A stretch of DNA of 64,000 nucleotides from Pseudomonas sp. B21-040 (GTDB lineage Bacteria > Pseudomonadota > Gammaproteobacteria > Pseudomonadales > Pseudomonadaceae): NCBI RefSeq assembly GCF_024748695.1, contig NZ_CP087176.1, positions 2,783,501-2,847,500 of the forward strand, given 5' to 3'. Below, one piece after another: positions 17,871-26,681 of this stretch; position 1 is the first letter of the stretch, and every line of letters begins with the position of its first letter. A program made the translations under genes and the position numbers. The notes beneath the pieces are model-generated. The model ran no database searches and was not told the origin of the DNA. It was given only the letters and a program-made list of their open reading frames with translations.

Positions 17871-18125
17871 ATGCAGGCATTGGCTATCGCGCCAAGTGTA
17901 TTTGCCCAGAATGACCTGCAAGACCCCGTTGCGCATATCTCAGCTGTCGAATACCACTACGGGATGGAAATCGATGTGCAGAGGGTACTGCAACGTACCG
18001 ATACTTCCGACAAGACTGGCCTGGTACCGGTGACCCTGGTCTACGCAGATAGCGAGGGCGAGGTTCACAAAATCCGTTTCCTTGAATGGGGCGCAAGCCC
18101 GGCCAACTCCACCAGCATTGCCTGA
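17871..18125 (+). CDS. DUF2790-like protein with shortened signal peptide
   Basis: The frame encodes 84 residues, with the DUF2790 core in VEYHYGMEIDVQRVL and VPVTLVYADSEGEVHKIRFLEW. Family members are small periplasmic proteins with a full signal peptide. Here the front is only MQALAIAPSVFAQ, without the usual basic residue, and a TAA lies directly upstream. No ribosome-binding site precedes the ATG. It may be a 5'-damaged copy that is no longer exported or translated. The paralogue at 42923 has an intact signal peptide. Confidence 0.55.
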   Translation: MQALAIAPSVFAQNDLQDPVAHISAVEYHYGMEIDVQRVLQRTDTSDKTGLVPVTLVYADSEGEVHKIRFLEWGASPANSTSIA

Positions 18126-18520
18126 TCCGCTCGCCGAAAGTGGTCTGAGCCTCGCCTGTACCCAGAAGCGGAAGTTAAACCTCATATGCACTCAGTGCGA
18201 ATCAGGTTTTTGTTATCTCGAAATGAAAATAATCGAATGAGTAAAAGTTCATTCGCGAAGCTTTCCATTAATTTGGTGGCACAATACTGCAAGATTAATG
18301 AGTGGAAATTACTGGGCCTTAATTGTAGTCAGTAACGGCAAGCTCCAATCAAGTTGTGCTGAGAGCCATGTTGATTCGCTGTTGTCACCAACAGGTCATG
18401 TGTTCTCTTTGTCCGCCGTGGAGTATTTACGTGATGAAATCAAGTTGAATAAGGCGGTTCGGTTTTGGCCAGTAGTGCCCACTGTTAGCTGTTTACAAAG
18501 TCTCACTTGAGGATACCCAA
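18126..18520. other. 395-base AT-rich intergenic region
   Basis: The middle (about 18180-18310) is clearly more AT-rich than its surroundings. It contains a 7-bp inverted repeat, CGAATGA at 18234-18240 and TCATTCG at 18249-18255. A 70-codon plus-strand frame at 18298-18510 has no ribosome-binding site and is not supported. Confidence 0.4.
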
Positions 18521-18727
18521 ATGAAATCCATGAAAGCTCTCTTGGTAGTCGCCACGCTGACCGCTTCTTCTCTGGCTATGGCCACAGGTGGCGGTGATCG
18601 CACCTTCACACGCATGGAGGCGGCCCGGAAAATCTCGATGGAAGCCTTCCAGGTTGCACAGAAACAGAAGGCTGAAGGCGCTGTAGCTGAAAGTAAAGTC
18701 AGGACGATCAATCAGGCCAAAAGCTAA
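18521..18727 (+). CDS. Small exported PtrA-like protein
   Basis: This 68-residue protein has a clear signal peptide (MKSMKALLVVATLTASSLAMA) and a short mature part rich in Gln, Ala and Lys. It resembles proteins annotated with the PtrA N-terminal domain in Pseudomonas. PtrA was described as a copper-induced small protein, but this link is from memory and the mature part is short. The ATG follows GAGGATACCCAA. Confidence 0.7.
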   Translation: MKSMKALLVVATLTASSLAMATGGGDRTFTRMEAARKISMEAFQVAQKQKAEGAVAESKVRTINQAKS

Positions 18728-19122
18728 TCTGTGCAGCGCGTCCCCGACTGACAGAGATGTACAGTCTCAAGTCTCAGATGCAGCACGCAAGGTGCTGCTA
18801 GTGTCGGTTTAACCGAGACTCCGTTCACACAACATCCGGTGTGTTGCATCGTCCAGTCGAATCCACAGTCGTTTGCTGCCTTCGCGACAGGCAGCAATCG
18901 GCCCAGACTGTGTCAAAAACGAATGTCGGCTTGAAGCTATCGCTTATACGTTGAATCTGAAAACGCTCAGTTAGTCAGCATGGATTTCGAGAACAAAATG
19001 ACCGGCCTACATAGGACCATTGGTCGTATTCACTGAACATAGGTAGCAAAATAGCAGAAACCCGCTATTACGTTAGTAACTGCCACTTCGTTCATTGCAG
19101 ATCGTCACAGGAACGCCCCACG
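18728..19122. other. 395-base intergenic region, possibly a mobile-element relic
   Basis: Short dyads occur: AGCAC/GTGCT near 18784, TCGGTT/AACCGA near 18805, and GCTGCC/GGCAGC near 18876. AGACTGTGTCAAAAACG near 18906 resembles termini of some IS elements. No transposase frame is present. No gene is supported. Confidence 0.35.
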
Positions 19123-19530
19123 ATGCGAAACGCACTTAAGCATTCGAAACTTCGTTTGGGTTTTTTACTGGGTGTTATTTCAATGGGACTGGCCGCTTGC
19201 GCCAGCGACGATAACATTACTGCACCTACTAAAGTCATTACTCAGCCACCTATCGATGACAGCGAGACTTCGTCTGTGCGTGTCACTACTAGTTGGCTGC
19301 AACACTCGTTTAGCCAGTCTGACTGCCTGAAGCACGCCAGAGCGGCTCTTACAAAAGCGAGATATTTTGTTGATGCAGGGGACCGATCAGTCTTTGGGTT
19401 GCGTGAAGGTATGACTTTTTCGATTCGCTGTGACTACGAAGGCGTTGCTTTTTTCGCAGTGGCTTATCGCCACAGGCCAAGTCCTCAAGCCCAGGATCGG
19501 GTCTTGAATGAAATCACCCGGCTATTTTAA
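19123..19530 (+). CDS. Putative lipoprotein of unknown function
   Basis: This 135-residue protein has a signal peptide ending in lipobox LAAC with lipidated Cys26 followed by Ala-Ser, which predicts outer-membrane sorting. The mature part starts with a Thr/Pro-rich linker, then a small domain with two cysteines. No family is recognised. The ATG follows AGGAACGCCCCACG. Its codon use and AT content differ slightly from neighbours, as for the region before it. Confidence 0.7.
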   Translation: MRNALKHSKLRLGFLLGVISMGLAACASDDNITAPTKVITQPPIDDSETSSVRVTTSWLQHSFSQSDCLKHARAALTKARYFVDAGDRSVFGLREGMTFSIRCDYEGVAFFAVAYRHRPSPQAQDRVLNEITRLF

Positions 19531-19560
19531 GGACTACAGGCTAGAGGTATAGGGGCCGCT

Positions 19561-20634
19561 TTATGGAATGGACGCATCAGGTGTGAAGAAAAACGCCAGG
19601 CCAAGGATCAGGTACACCGCCAGCAATTGCACACCTTTGAGCCAGTCCGAACGGCCATCGCCGGCGACCTGCCCGGTAATCAGCACCGCCAACAGGACGC
19701 TCAGCACCAACCCTGCGGAAAAGGCCAACCCCATGGGCGTCGGACCAATGAAATGGCTGGCCAATACCAGAATGGGAGCGACCAGCAGGGCCACCTGGAC
19801 GCTGGAGCCGATCGCGATCGACAGCGCAAGGTCCATGCGGTTTTTCATGGCGGCCGAGACGGCTGAGACATGCTCGGCGGCATTGCCGAGGATGGCCACG
19901 ACAAATACACCGACAAAGAGGTTGCTCAGGCCGAGCTGATGAGCACTGGGTTCGATGGCGCCGACCAGAATCTCGCTGATCCACGCGATCAGTACCGTCG
20001 ACCCGCCAAGCACCAGCAACGCTTTGCGCGTTGACCAGGGACGCGGTTGATCCGGGCTTTGCTCGGTGTTGGATGTACCGGAAAACAGGCTTTTGTGGGT
20101 GACCAGCGAATACACCAGGAACAAGCCGTATACCACCAGCAAAATCAGCGAGATGTACAGACTCAGCGACTGCAGACCCTGTGGATTTCGGGGCGTGATG
20201 ACGGCGTTGTAGGCAGCCGGGAGAATCAGCGCGATGGTAGCCAGGGTCAGCAGGGTAGCCTGGGAGCGCGCCCCGGAGATGTTGTATTGCTGTTCATGGT
20301 GACGACACCCGCCAGCCAGCATGGCCACGCCCAACACCAGCAGGATGTTGCCGACGATGGACCCGACGATAGACGCCTTCACCACATCAAAGAGACCCGC
20401 GCGCAAGGCGCTCAGGGCAATGATCAGCTCGGTCGCGTTGCCGAACGTCGCATTCAGCAGCCCGCCAACGCCCTCGCCGGAGCGTTCCGCCAGATGCTCG
20501 GTAGCCCGTCCCAACCAACCTGCGAGCGGCACTATGGCCAGGGCCGCCATCAGGAAGACCAGCAGGTGGAAGTCTGCTGCGACATATTCCACGACAATGG
20601 CGATGGGAACGAAAACCAGCATCCAGTTGAGCAT
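19561..20634 (-). CDS. Calcium/proton exchanger (CaCA/CAX family)
   Basis: This inner-membrane cation/H+ antiporter of 357 residues has two alpha repeats with [10 protein letters not shown] near residue 65 and [10 protein letters not shown] near 245, the CAX ion-binding signature. About eleven membrane segments are predicted. It exports Ca2+ in exchange for H+. I chose the ATG at 20634 (MLNWMLVF), preceded by GAGGAAG, over a frame 114 bases longer. It stands alone and is convergent with the lipoprotein gene. Confidence 0.85.
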   Translation of the reverse strand: MLNWMLVFVPIAIVVEYVAADFHLLVFLMAALAIVPLAGWLGRATEHLAERSGEGVGGLLNATFGNATELIIALSALRAGLFDVVKASIVGSIVGNILLVLGVAMLAGGCRHHEQQYNISGARSQATLLTLATIALILPAAYNAVITPRNPQGLQSLSLYISLILLVVYGLFLVYSLVTHKSLFSGTSNTEQSPDQPRPWSTRKALLVLGGSTVLIAWISEILVGAIEPSAHQLGLSNLFVGVFVVAILGNAAEHVSAVSAAMKNRMDLALSIAIGSSVQVALLVAPILVLASHFIGPTPMGLAFSAGLVLSVLLAVLITGQVAGDGRSDWLKGVQLLAVYLILGLAFFFTPDASIP

Positions 20635-20824
20635 CGAAGTCTTCCTCGCGCTGATGCGAAGTGATCCATGGGGACGGAAGTCTCGTAAGGATGGTCGGCA
20701 AACGTCATCTCGTCTAAAAACTTTGTGAAGTTGACGTCGGGCCGCCAAGTCGGGTCAGCGAGGTATTGGAAATGGTTCTGGATAACTCAGGCATCAACTA
20801 ACGGGACGGATGTATTGATAGTTT

Positions 20825-21024
20825 GTAGCAGCGCTATGTCCGCTGTAGCAGCTGTAGCAGCTGTAGCAGCTGTCGAGCCTGCGAGGCTGCGTTCGGCTGC
20901 GTAGCAGTCGCAAAACCTGCATACGCGGTCTTTCTGAAACACCGCGCGGCCTGATTTCACGACAACTGCGCTGCCGAACGCAGCCTCGCAGGCTCGGCAG
21001 CTGCTACAGCGGACGAGCTGCTAC
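20825..21024. repeat. GTAGCAGCTG palindromic repeat, copy 2, with tandem 9-mers
   Basis: Three exact tandem copies of GCTGTAGCA (20842-20868) plus a partial fourth form the left arm. GTCCGCTGTAGCAGC and its exact complement GCTGCTACAGCGGAC bound the element. The inner arms CGAGGCTGCGTTCGGC and GCCGAACGCAGCCTCG pair as in the other copies. Confidence 0.85.
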
Positions 21025-21027
21025 AAG

Positions 21028-22131
21028 CTAAGCGAGGATTTCGAATGAGGTGCTGGCCAGGCGTTCGCCGTTCACCAGAATGTGCACCGTGTGTTTGCCC
21101 ACATAGTGTTTGCGAGTAGTGAGCTCTTTGATCTGCTGAGAGCGACTGACGAACTCTGTGGCCTTGCCCGGCAACGTCAACGCCTTGAGCTTGAACACCT
21201 TCGCCGATGTACCGCCGTTGGCTTTGACGTAATCAATCGCGTAATCGATTACCAGTCGCTGACTCTCTGACACCGTGGATTTCATAGTGAACGAGAGGGA
21301 GATTTTCTCCCCCAGACGAATCACTGCCGGTTCAACTTTAACCCCGACCATCTCGACCTCAGCCTTGCCGCTGGCGCCAATGACGGCCAACGCTCGCTGA
21401 TTGCCCTGTTTGATCAGACTGCGCAACGCATGTTTGGCAATCCACGCTGTGTGCTTGTTATCCAGCGGCCACCCTTCAATCAGGTCCAGCACCCAGTCGG
21501 GATGATCCTTGGTGATGTCATTGAGGTGGTTGGCCACGGACTTGCGCACATACAGGCTTTCATCAGCCTTTAGGTTGTCGAGGATCGACGCAGCCAGTGT
21601 CGGATCGGCCTGGATCTGTTCGAGTCGGAATGACCACGGCAAACGCGGGCGGCAACCTTCGCTGGCCAGGCGCCGCACGTGTTCGTTGTCATCGAGCGAC
21701 CATTGCTGCATCAGCGTTAATGAACGCTGAAGGTCGCTGCGCAGAAAGTGCCGGATCGCAAATTCCGAAGACCCAAACGCGGTGAAATACTTAAGCGCAT
21801 CCATCGACTGCTCGAAATCATGAGCGCCATACATCGCCACATACTGCGGCAACGAGATGCTGACGAAGCTGCTGTTGAGGCGCGGGGCGAGGGCGCGCAA
21901 CAGGTCAAGGGATTCGTCATATCCCAGCGGCAGCACCGCGTACAGGCATTCGCTGACCCGGGCCATGCGTTGCATGATCGACAGGTCGGCGAGGCCTTCG
22001 TTGGCCATCTTCAGGAAGGCTATGGCGTTGAACCGGGGGTAAACCGCCGTCATTTCGGTCGCGATGTGTTTGAGGCGCTCGGCGTTGAAGATTTCCTTCA
22101 GCGCCGGGGCGGTCTGTTCGACGGCGGTCAT
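21028..22131 (-). CDS. DNA alkylation repair protein (AlkD-like, HEAT repeats)
   Basis: This 367-residue protein belongs to the HEAT-repeat alkylation-repair family. The N-terminal two-thirds are helical repeats with characteristic blocks LNSSFVSISLPQYVAMYG, FGSSEFAIRHFL, RLASEGCRPRLPW and ESLYVRKSVANHLND. A C-terminal beta-rich region of about 110 residues extends beyond the AlkD core. AlkC/AlkD-type glycosylases remove alkylated purines without base flipping; SEGCRPRLPW is typical of the AlkC-like branch. It stands near the GST gene on the same strand but with 25 bases between. Confidence 0.85.
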   Translation of the reverse strand: MTAVEQTAPALKEIFNAERLKHIATEMTAVYPRFNAIAFLKMANEGLADLSIMQRMARVSECLYAVLPLGYDESLDLLRALAPRLNSSFVSISLPQYVAMYGAHDFEQSMDALKYFTAFGSSEFAIRHFLRSDLQRSLTLMQQWSLDDNEHVRRLASEGCRPRLPWSFRLEQIQADPTLAASILDNLKADESLYVRKSVANHLNDITKDHPDWVLDLIEGWPLDNKHTAWIAKHALRSLIKQGNQRALAVIGASGKAEVEMVGVKVEPAVIRLGEKISLSFTMKSTVSESQRLVIDYAIDYVKANGGTSAKVFKLKALTLPGKATEFVSRSQQIKELTTRKHYVGKHTVHILVNGERLASTSFEILA

Positions 22132-22156
22132 GGGAGAGTCCGGTGGGCTGGGCGGC

Positions 22157-22768
22157 TCAGGTTATCGGGGTATTGATAAATGCCTCAAGCGTTTCCGCTT
22201 GTGCCGTGAATTTCGCGATCTGCGGGAAGCGCGCGGCATCGACCTGATCCGGCACCACCAGGTTGGTGAAGCTCCAGGCGACCGCTACTGTGATGCCGTC
22301 CTGTGCAATCGAGGCGCCGCCAGCCAGCGGCTGTTTTTCCAATTCGCGCTCAAGTGCCGCATAGGCCGCCGCCAATTGGCCTTCGACGCGTTCCACCCAT
22401 GGTTGAAATTGAATATCGACGGGGCGCAGGTTGCGTTCGTAATAGAGCTGCACTGATTTTTCACAGGCCGCCAACGCCAGGCCGGTCACGCGCAGTGCGC
22501 GCAGCCGTTGCTTGAGGTCGCTGGGCATCAGGCTTTTGCCAGGGCCGGCCAAGGCTTCCAGGTAGTCGATGATCAGGGTCGAATCCATCAACACATCACC
22601 ATCGTCCAACACCAGCGTCGGCGCCTTGACCACCGGGTTGATCTGCTGGAACTGCTCGAAGTGCCGGAACACCGATACCGATTGGTGCTCCAGGTCGATA
22701 CCCAGGTGTTGGGCGCAAATGGCCACACGCCGTACATAAGGCGAATCCAGCATGCCGATCAGCTTCAT
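22157..22768 (-). CDS. Glutathione S-transferase family protein
   Basis: This cytosolic GST of 203 residues has an N-terminal thioredoxin-like domain (MKLIGMLDSPYVRRVAI), the cis-proline in VKAPTLVLDDG, the glutathione contact D-S in LMDSTLIIDYLE, and an all-helical C-terminal domain. I chose the ATG at 22768, with AAGGA upstream, over a 64-codon extension. The substrate is unknown. It lies upstream of the alkylation-repair gene, and co-transcription would fit a shared role in handling alkylating electrophiles. Confidence 0.85.
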   Translation of the reverse strand: MKLIGMLDSPYVRRVAICAQHLGIDLEHQSVSVFRHFEQFQQINPVVKAPTLVLDDGDVLMDSTLIIDYLEALAGPGKSLMPSDLKQRLRALRVTGLALAACEKSVQLYYERNLRPVDIQFQPWVERVEGQLAAAYAALERELEKQPLAGGASIAQDGITVAVAWSFTNLVVPDQVDAARFPQIAKFTAQAETLEAFINTPIT

Positions 22769-23132
22769 TAATGCATTCCTTTTAAAGGCCATTTCGGGAC
22801 GGACAACCTTAGCTGAGCTTGCGCTAGCTGCAAACGGGTGGGGCTGGCGCAGCCGTTTGTCTTCTATATACAGCCGCTCGACGGAATTTCTTGCTATAAA
22901 CGCACTCCGATAACCGCCGCAACGGTTGCTATAGAGCACTTTGCACACCTTGTCGGACAAATTCGCTGACTTTTCAGTTGCTGGGGCCTCACGTCGGCCT
23001 TAGACTGCCGCCCCTCGTAAATTGAGTGCCGGGTGGCGCTTGGAATTAAACGGCGCCTTTCCGATGGCCTCACCCGGTCAGCCGGAACGCTCCCTAATTC
23101 GCCTTAATGCACGTTTTTTTATAGAGATATCA
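22769..23132. other. 364-base divergent intergenic region
   Basis: This region lies between the GST gene and the DksA-like gene and must hold both promoters. I looked for a Zur-type site (GTTATA-NN-ATAAC-like) because dksA2 is zinc-regulated in P. aeruginosa, and found no convincing one. A GC-rich leader runs about 110 bases before 23133. No gene is supported. Confidence 0.4.
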
Positions 23133-23537
23133 ATGACAAAGGACAAGTTGCTGGCCATGCCGGCGGATGACTACATGAATGCTGAGCAACATGCTTTTTT
23201 CTCCGAGCTGTTGCAGAACATGAAAGTCGAAACCCATGAGCGCATCGAACAGAACCGCATCGCCATCGAGAGCCTGGACACTCCGGCCGATCCGGCAGAT
23301 GCAGCTTCTGTTGAAGAAGAGCGCACCTGGCTGGTAAACGCGATCGATCGCGACCAGCGCATGCTGCCTCAGTTGGAACAGGCTCTGGAACGCATCAAAG
23401 AAGACAGCTTCGGCTGGTGCGACGACAGCGGCGAGGCCATTGGCCTGAAGCGCTTGCTGATCAGCCCGACCACCAAGTACTGCATCGAAGCTCAAGAGCG
23501 TCACGAACAGATCGACAAGCACCAGCGTCAGGCCTGA
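23133..23537 (+). CDS. dksA2: DksA2-like RNA polymerase-binding factor
   Basis: This 134-residue TraR/DksA family protein binds in the RNA polymerase secondary channel and aids the stringent response. It has the coiled-coil region with DPADAASVEEER and the globular C-terminus. Of the four zinc-finger cysteines only two remain (WCDDS and YCIEA). That is the pattern of P. aeruginosa DksA2, which works without zinc. I place the start at MTKDKLLAMPADDYM, although its ribosome-binding site is weak; an upstream frame reaches 23022. It may instead be another DksA paralogue. Confidence 0.78.
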   Translation: MTKDKLLAMPADDYMNAEQHAFFSELLQNMKVETHERIEQNRIAIESLDTPADPADAASVEEERTWLVNAIDRDQRMLPQLEQALERIKEDSFGWCDDSGEAIGLKRLLISPTTKYCIEAQERHEQIDKHQRQA

Positions 23538-23551
23538 TTTCGTAGCGCCAC

Positions 23552-23608
23552 GCATCGCGGGCGAGCCTCACTCCTGAAGGAGCAAGGCTGGCCCGCGATG
23601 CTTTTTTT
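23552..23608 (+). terminator. Intrinsic terminator after dksA2-like gene
   Basis: GCATCGCGGGC and GCCCGCGATGC form an 11-bp stem, with an inner partial CTCCT/AGGAG pairing, followed by seven T residues. The sequence derives from the CGCGGGCGAGC repeat type. Confidence 0.88.
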
Positions 23609-23735
23609 CGTCCGTAGAAAACTCGTGCCCCTCTATTGATCTGCTGCAATACCCACTACTAATGGACCATAGATAATGGCGTTGTAGTGGCGTTAAATGC
23701 GAAGACAACAATTAGAAGATCGTGGGGTGACGAAG

Positions 23736-25340
23736 ATGACGAGAGACGGATCTCTGGCGGCGGCAGCGCCTGCGCCAGTGCTTTTGCCGAAAAACCCTTG
23801 GCTGACGCCGACCCTGCAAAGCATCGCCCTGATGCTTTTGTTGTGTGGCATGACATTGGGTTACGGGTCGCTTTACCTTGGCCTGCCCTTGGCCGTGTTG
23901 ATTATCTGGTTGCCTCGCCTGCGCTCGCGCGCTAATCCGCAAGACAACCCTGCGGACAGTGCCAGCGCCATCAGCGAATTGACTCGCGATCTTTCCTACA
24001 CCACCAGTCATAACGCGTTGTCGGCGGCCGGAGTGGCCTATTCGGTCAAGCAACTGGCGGACAAACTGCAATCGCAGCTCAACGCGGCGGCGCAAATTGT
24101 CAGCAACGCCGAAGTGATGATCGCTACCGAACAAGTCACCTCCAAACTCAGCCGCGACGCCCTCGACGCCGCCAGCGAAGCGCATCAAAGCGGCGCAGCG
24201 GGGCGTAAAGAGCTGGTTGAGTCCATCGCCCGAATGCATCAACTCAGCCAGCGCGCCAGCAACAGTCGCGAGCTGATCGAGGCCCTGAGCCTGCGCAGTG
24301 ACGATATCCAGCGGGTGACGCTGGTGATCCAGTCCATCGCCAACCAGACCAATCTGTTGGCGTTGAACGCCGCAATCGAAGCGGCGCGGGCCGGGGAACA
24401 TGGTCGCGGGTTCGCAGTGGTGGCCGATGAAGTGCGTGGCCTGGCGGCGCGAACCGCGACGGCGACCGGCGAAGTCGGCGAGATGGTTGCCGATATCCAG
24501 CAACGCACGGCTCAGGTCGTGGAGCAGATCCGCCAACTGTCCAGCGACCTCGACACGGGTGTCGAGCAAGTCGAGCACACGGGGCAGCACCTGGAAAACA
24601 TTGCGCGATTGGCCGCTGGCGTCGAAAGCCAGGTCGGGGAAATCGCCCGGGGCGCGGACACCAATCGCGAACAACTCGACAGCCTGTTTCATGCGATCGA
24701 GCAGATGCGCAGCGATCTGGCGATCAGCGACCAACAGACCCAGCGCCTGGCCCAGGCCGCCGTGCAGATGGAAGGTCAGGCTGAGTCCATCAGCGAGCGC
24801 TTGGCCGAAGTCGGGCTGGATGACTATCACCAGCGGGTCTATGACTTGGCCCGCGAGGGCGCGATGCAGATTGCGGCGCGCTTTGAAGCGGACATCAGCC
24901 AGGGGCGAGTCAGCCTCGATGACCTGTTTGATCGCAATTACCAGGCGATCCCGAACACCAGCCCGCCCAAGTTCCAGACCCGCTTCGACCGCTATACCGA
25001 TCAAGTCTTGCCGGCGATACAGGAACCGTTATTGCCGCTTCATGAAGGCTTGGTGTTTGCCATCGCCTGCACTCAACAGGGATATGTGCCGACGCATAAC
25101 AACGTCTTCAGCCAGTCGCTGACCGGCGACGTGCAGGTCGATACGCTGCAAAACCGCACCAAACGCAAATTCGCCGACCGCACCGGTATCCGTTGTGGCA
25201 GCCATCAAAAGCCAGTGCTGTTGCAGACGTATACCCGCGACACAGGTGAATTGATGCACGATCTTTCGGTGCCGATCATGGTCAAGGGCCGGCATTGGGG
25301 CGGTTTGCGCTTGGGTTACAAGCCCCAAGTTCCTCGCTGA
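23736..25340 (+). CDS. Methyl-accepting chemotaxis protein with C-terminal domain
   Basis: This 534-residue receptor has two adjacent membrane segments at about residues 25-65 and almost no periplasmic sensor. The cytoplasmic coiled coil carries the signalling tip in [34 protein letters not shown] near residue 215 to 245. After the coiled coil a C-terminal domain of about 170 residues follows ([16 protein letters not shown] to [10 protein letters not shown]), which looks like a Cache/PAS-like fold. A cytoplasmic ligand or redox signal is therefore likely. I chose the ATG at 23736, with GGGG 8 bases upstream. Cognate che genes are not nearby. Confidence 0.85.
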   Translation: MTRDGSLAAAAPAPVLLPKNPWLTPTLQSIALMLLLCGMTLGYGSLYLGLPLAVLIIWLPRLRSRANPQDNPADSASAISELTRDLSYTTSHNALSAAGVAYSVKQLADKLQSQLNAAAQIVSNAEVMIATEQVTSKLSRDALDAASEAHQSGAAGRKELVESIARMHQLSQRASNSRELIEALSLRSDDIQRVTLVIQSIANQTNLLALNAAIEAARAGEHGRGFAVVADEVRGLAARTATATGEVGEMVADIQQRTAQVVEQIRQLSSDLDTGVEQVEHTGQHLENIARLAAGVESQVGEIARGADTNREQLDSLFHAIEQMRSDLAISDQQTQRLAQAAVQMEGQAESISERLAEVGLDDYHQRVYDLAREGAMQIAARFEADISQGRVSLDDLFDRNYQAIPNTSPPKFQTRFDRYTDQVLPAIQEPLLPLHEGLVFAIACTQQGYVPTHNNVFSQSLTGDVQVDTLQNRTKRKFADRTGIRCGSHQKPVLLQTYTRDTGELMHDLSVPIMVKGRHWGGLRLGYKPQVPR

Positions 25341-25460
25341 AAGGGGGCGATTGTTACGATTTTGGTAACGAAGCTATACAAGCTCGTTGCTGTTTCCTCG
25401 CGAATGAACTCATTAACATGCCTATGTAGTTAGGTTGCTAATTAAATTCGAGAGGCCAGC

Positions 25461-25664
25461 ATGCAAAGCAAAGTGGATGTCGCCGTCATGATTGGTAGCG
25501 GTGTGCCCGCCTGTTTGCGCGCGATGGGGCAGAGTGTCTGTTGGGTTGTACTGCTCAACGGTGAGCGCCGGGGGACGGCGTTTTCCAGCCGCGATGAGGC
25601 CGAAGAGTGCAGGGCTGCCTGGTTGGCGCAATTGAGCGCTGAATCACCTGACAGCCTGCATTGA
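25461..25664 (+). CDS. Small protein of unknown function
   Basis: The 67-residue frame starts at an ATG after GAGAGGCCAGC. An AT-rich promoter-like stretch (CTAATTAAAT) lies just upstream. Segments CWVVLLNGERRGTAFSSRDEAEECR suggest a small beta-alpha fold similar to short Pseudomonas proteins of unknown role. It is convergent with the DUF2789 gene. Confidence 0.62.
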   Translation: MQSKVDVAVMIGSGVPACLRAMGQSVCWVVLLNGERRGTAFSSRDEAEECRAAWLAQLSAESPDSLH

Positions 25665-25673
25665 TTGCGCGAG

Positions 25674-25913
25674 CTAGTGAAGCTGGTGCAAGCGCAAGTT
25701 CAAGTCATCGACCACCCGCGCCCAATCGGCGTCTTCGCGCAGTTGCTCTTTCAGAAAGCCGGCTTGTTGCGGGGTCCAGAACTCGGCGTCGATCATTTTC
25801 TTGTCGTCGGCCAACGGTGAATGGCTGGCGATGAAATCATCGATGGCCTTCTGGCTGGAGTCCAGGCCGAGTTGGTCGAACAAGCCTTTCAAGTCGTGTG
25901 TGGGTGAATCCAT
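25674..25913 (-). CDS. DUF2789 family protein
   Basis: This 79-residue protein fits DUF2789: LKGLFDQLGLDSSQKAIDDFI, then AEFWTPQQAGFLKEQLRED and DWARVVDDLNLRL. Function unknown. The ATG at 25913 has AGGAG 6 bases upstream; the ATG two codons earlier directly abuts the AGGAG and cannot use it. Confidence 0.85.
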   Translation of the reverse strand: MDSPTHDLKGLFDQLGLDSSQKAIDDFIASHSPLADDKKMIDAEFWTPQQAGFLKEQLREDADWARVVDDLNLRLHQLH

Positions 25914-26043
25914 GTTCATCTCCTTGCGGGCCGCGTCGAGTGCGAGATCTGAAGGGCAGCTTCATTGCATCTGAGGAGGCCGCGCTTCAGGAGTTCGATG
26001 GCTGTGCCAAAGCAGGAAAGAGCATAGACGGCAAATTCGATGA

Positions 26044-26340
26044 TCAGGCTTTCAATGCCCCCGCATCGACGGCAGCCTTCAGTTCCTTGGCCGACTCCTG
26101 AGCGGCGATAGCGGCGACTTCCGCTGTTTTGAACCAGCGATCTTTCTCGACCTGGTGATACGTCACCGTGGTCAATTTCGGTTTGGCGCGCATGACAATC
26201 ACTGCCTGGAATTCGCCATCGATCTCTCTGGCTTCACCCCGGATCATAAACTCGCCGATATCAAATTCCGTCACGTAGCAGCCTTCCCTTGGAAATGTTT
26301 TGTTGTTTTGAACGCCGTCCGACGTGGGAACGGGTTTCAT
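26044..26340 (-). CDS. Conserved small protein of unknown function
   Basis: This 98-residue soluble protein has a beta-rich middle (VTEFDIGEFMIRGEAREIDG, VIVMRAKPKLTTVTYHQ) and a helical Ala/Lys-rich C-terminus. It could be a small domain protein of the Pseudomonas core set. No name can be given. The ribosome-binding site is weak, so the start is uncertain by a few codons. Confidence 0.68.
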   Translation of the reverse strand: MKPVPTSDGVQNNKTFPREGCYVTEFDIGEFMIRGEAREIDGEFQAVIVMRAKPKLTTVTYHQVEKDRWFKTAEVAAIAAQESAKELKAAVDAGALKA

Positions 26341-26432
26341 GGGGCGGGCAGTATGGCAGTTGTTGCCCGCCGGCGGCTGAGTTAAGTCGAGCGTTTGACG
26401 AAACGTCTATTGAAATGAATTCGGTGGACGCT

Positions 26433-26681
26433 TCATTCGCGTGATTCAAGTGAGCGAGCAAGTGCACACGCCTGGTTATGATCGCCGCGGAAACCTCTGA
26501 CGCGTCCTGTGGCGGTTTCCTTTATGTGGAAGAATGCAATACCTGCCGGAACCACCTGAAACCTTGGTCGGGCAGGCTCTTCTGGGTGAAACCGAGGTGC
26601 TTCGAGCAACCCCTGATGCAGCGGCGAGGCGTTGTGAGCGTAAGGTGGCTGGGCGGTTGCAAAGTGAGTCATCGTGCACAT
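26433..26681 (-). CDS. Small protein of unknown function
   Basis: This 82-residue frame starts at an ATG after AAAGGACTTCAT, a good site. Its C-terminal half, FHIKETATGRVRGFRGDHNQ then ACALARSLE, reads like a compact domain I associate with short uncharacterised Pseudomonas proteins. The proline-rich first half is probably flexible. A 7-bp palindrome lies about 25 bases upstream. Confidence 0.62.
   Translation of the reverse strand: MCTMTHFATAQPPYAHNASPLHQGLLEAPRFHPEEPARPRFQVVPAGIAFFHIKETATGRVRGFRGDHNQACALARSLESRE

Noticed and set aside
18298..18510. 70-codon plus-strand frame
   Set aside because: No ribosome-binding site, and it lies in an AT-rich noncoding stretch where open frames are less meaningful.
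20842..20877. Short regular repeats as a CRISPR array
   Set aside because: The 9-base units are directly tandem with no spacers, and belong to the intergenic palindrome family.
23712..25004. 430-codon minus-strand open frame
   Set aside because: Antisense to the chemoreceptor gene, which carries an unmistakable signalling domain.
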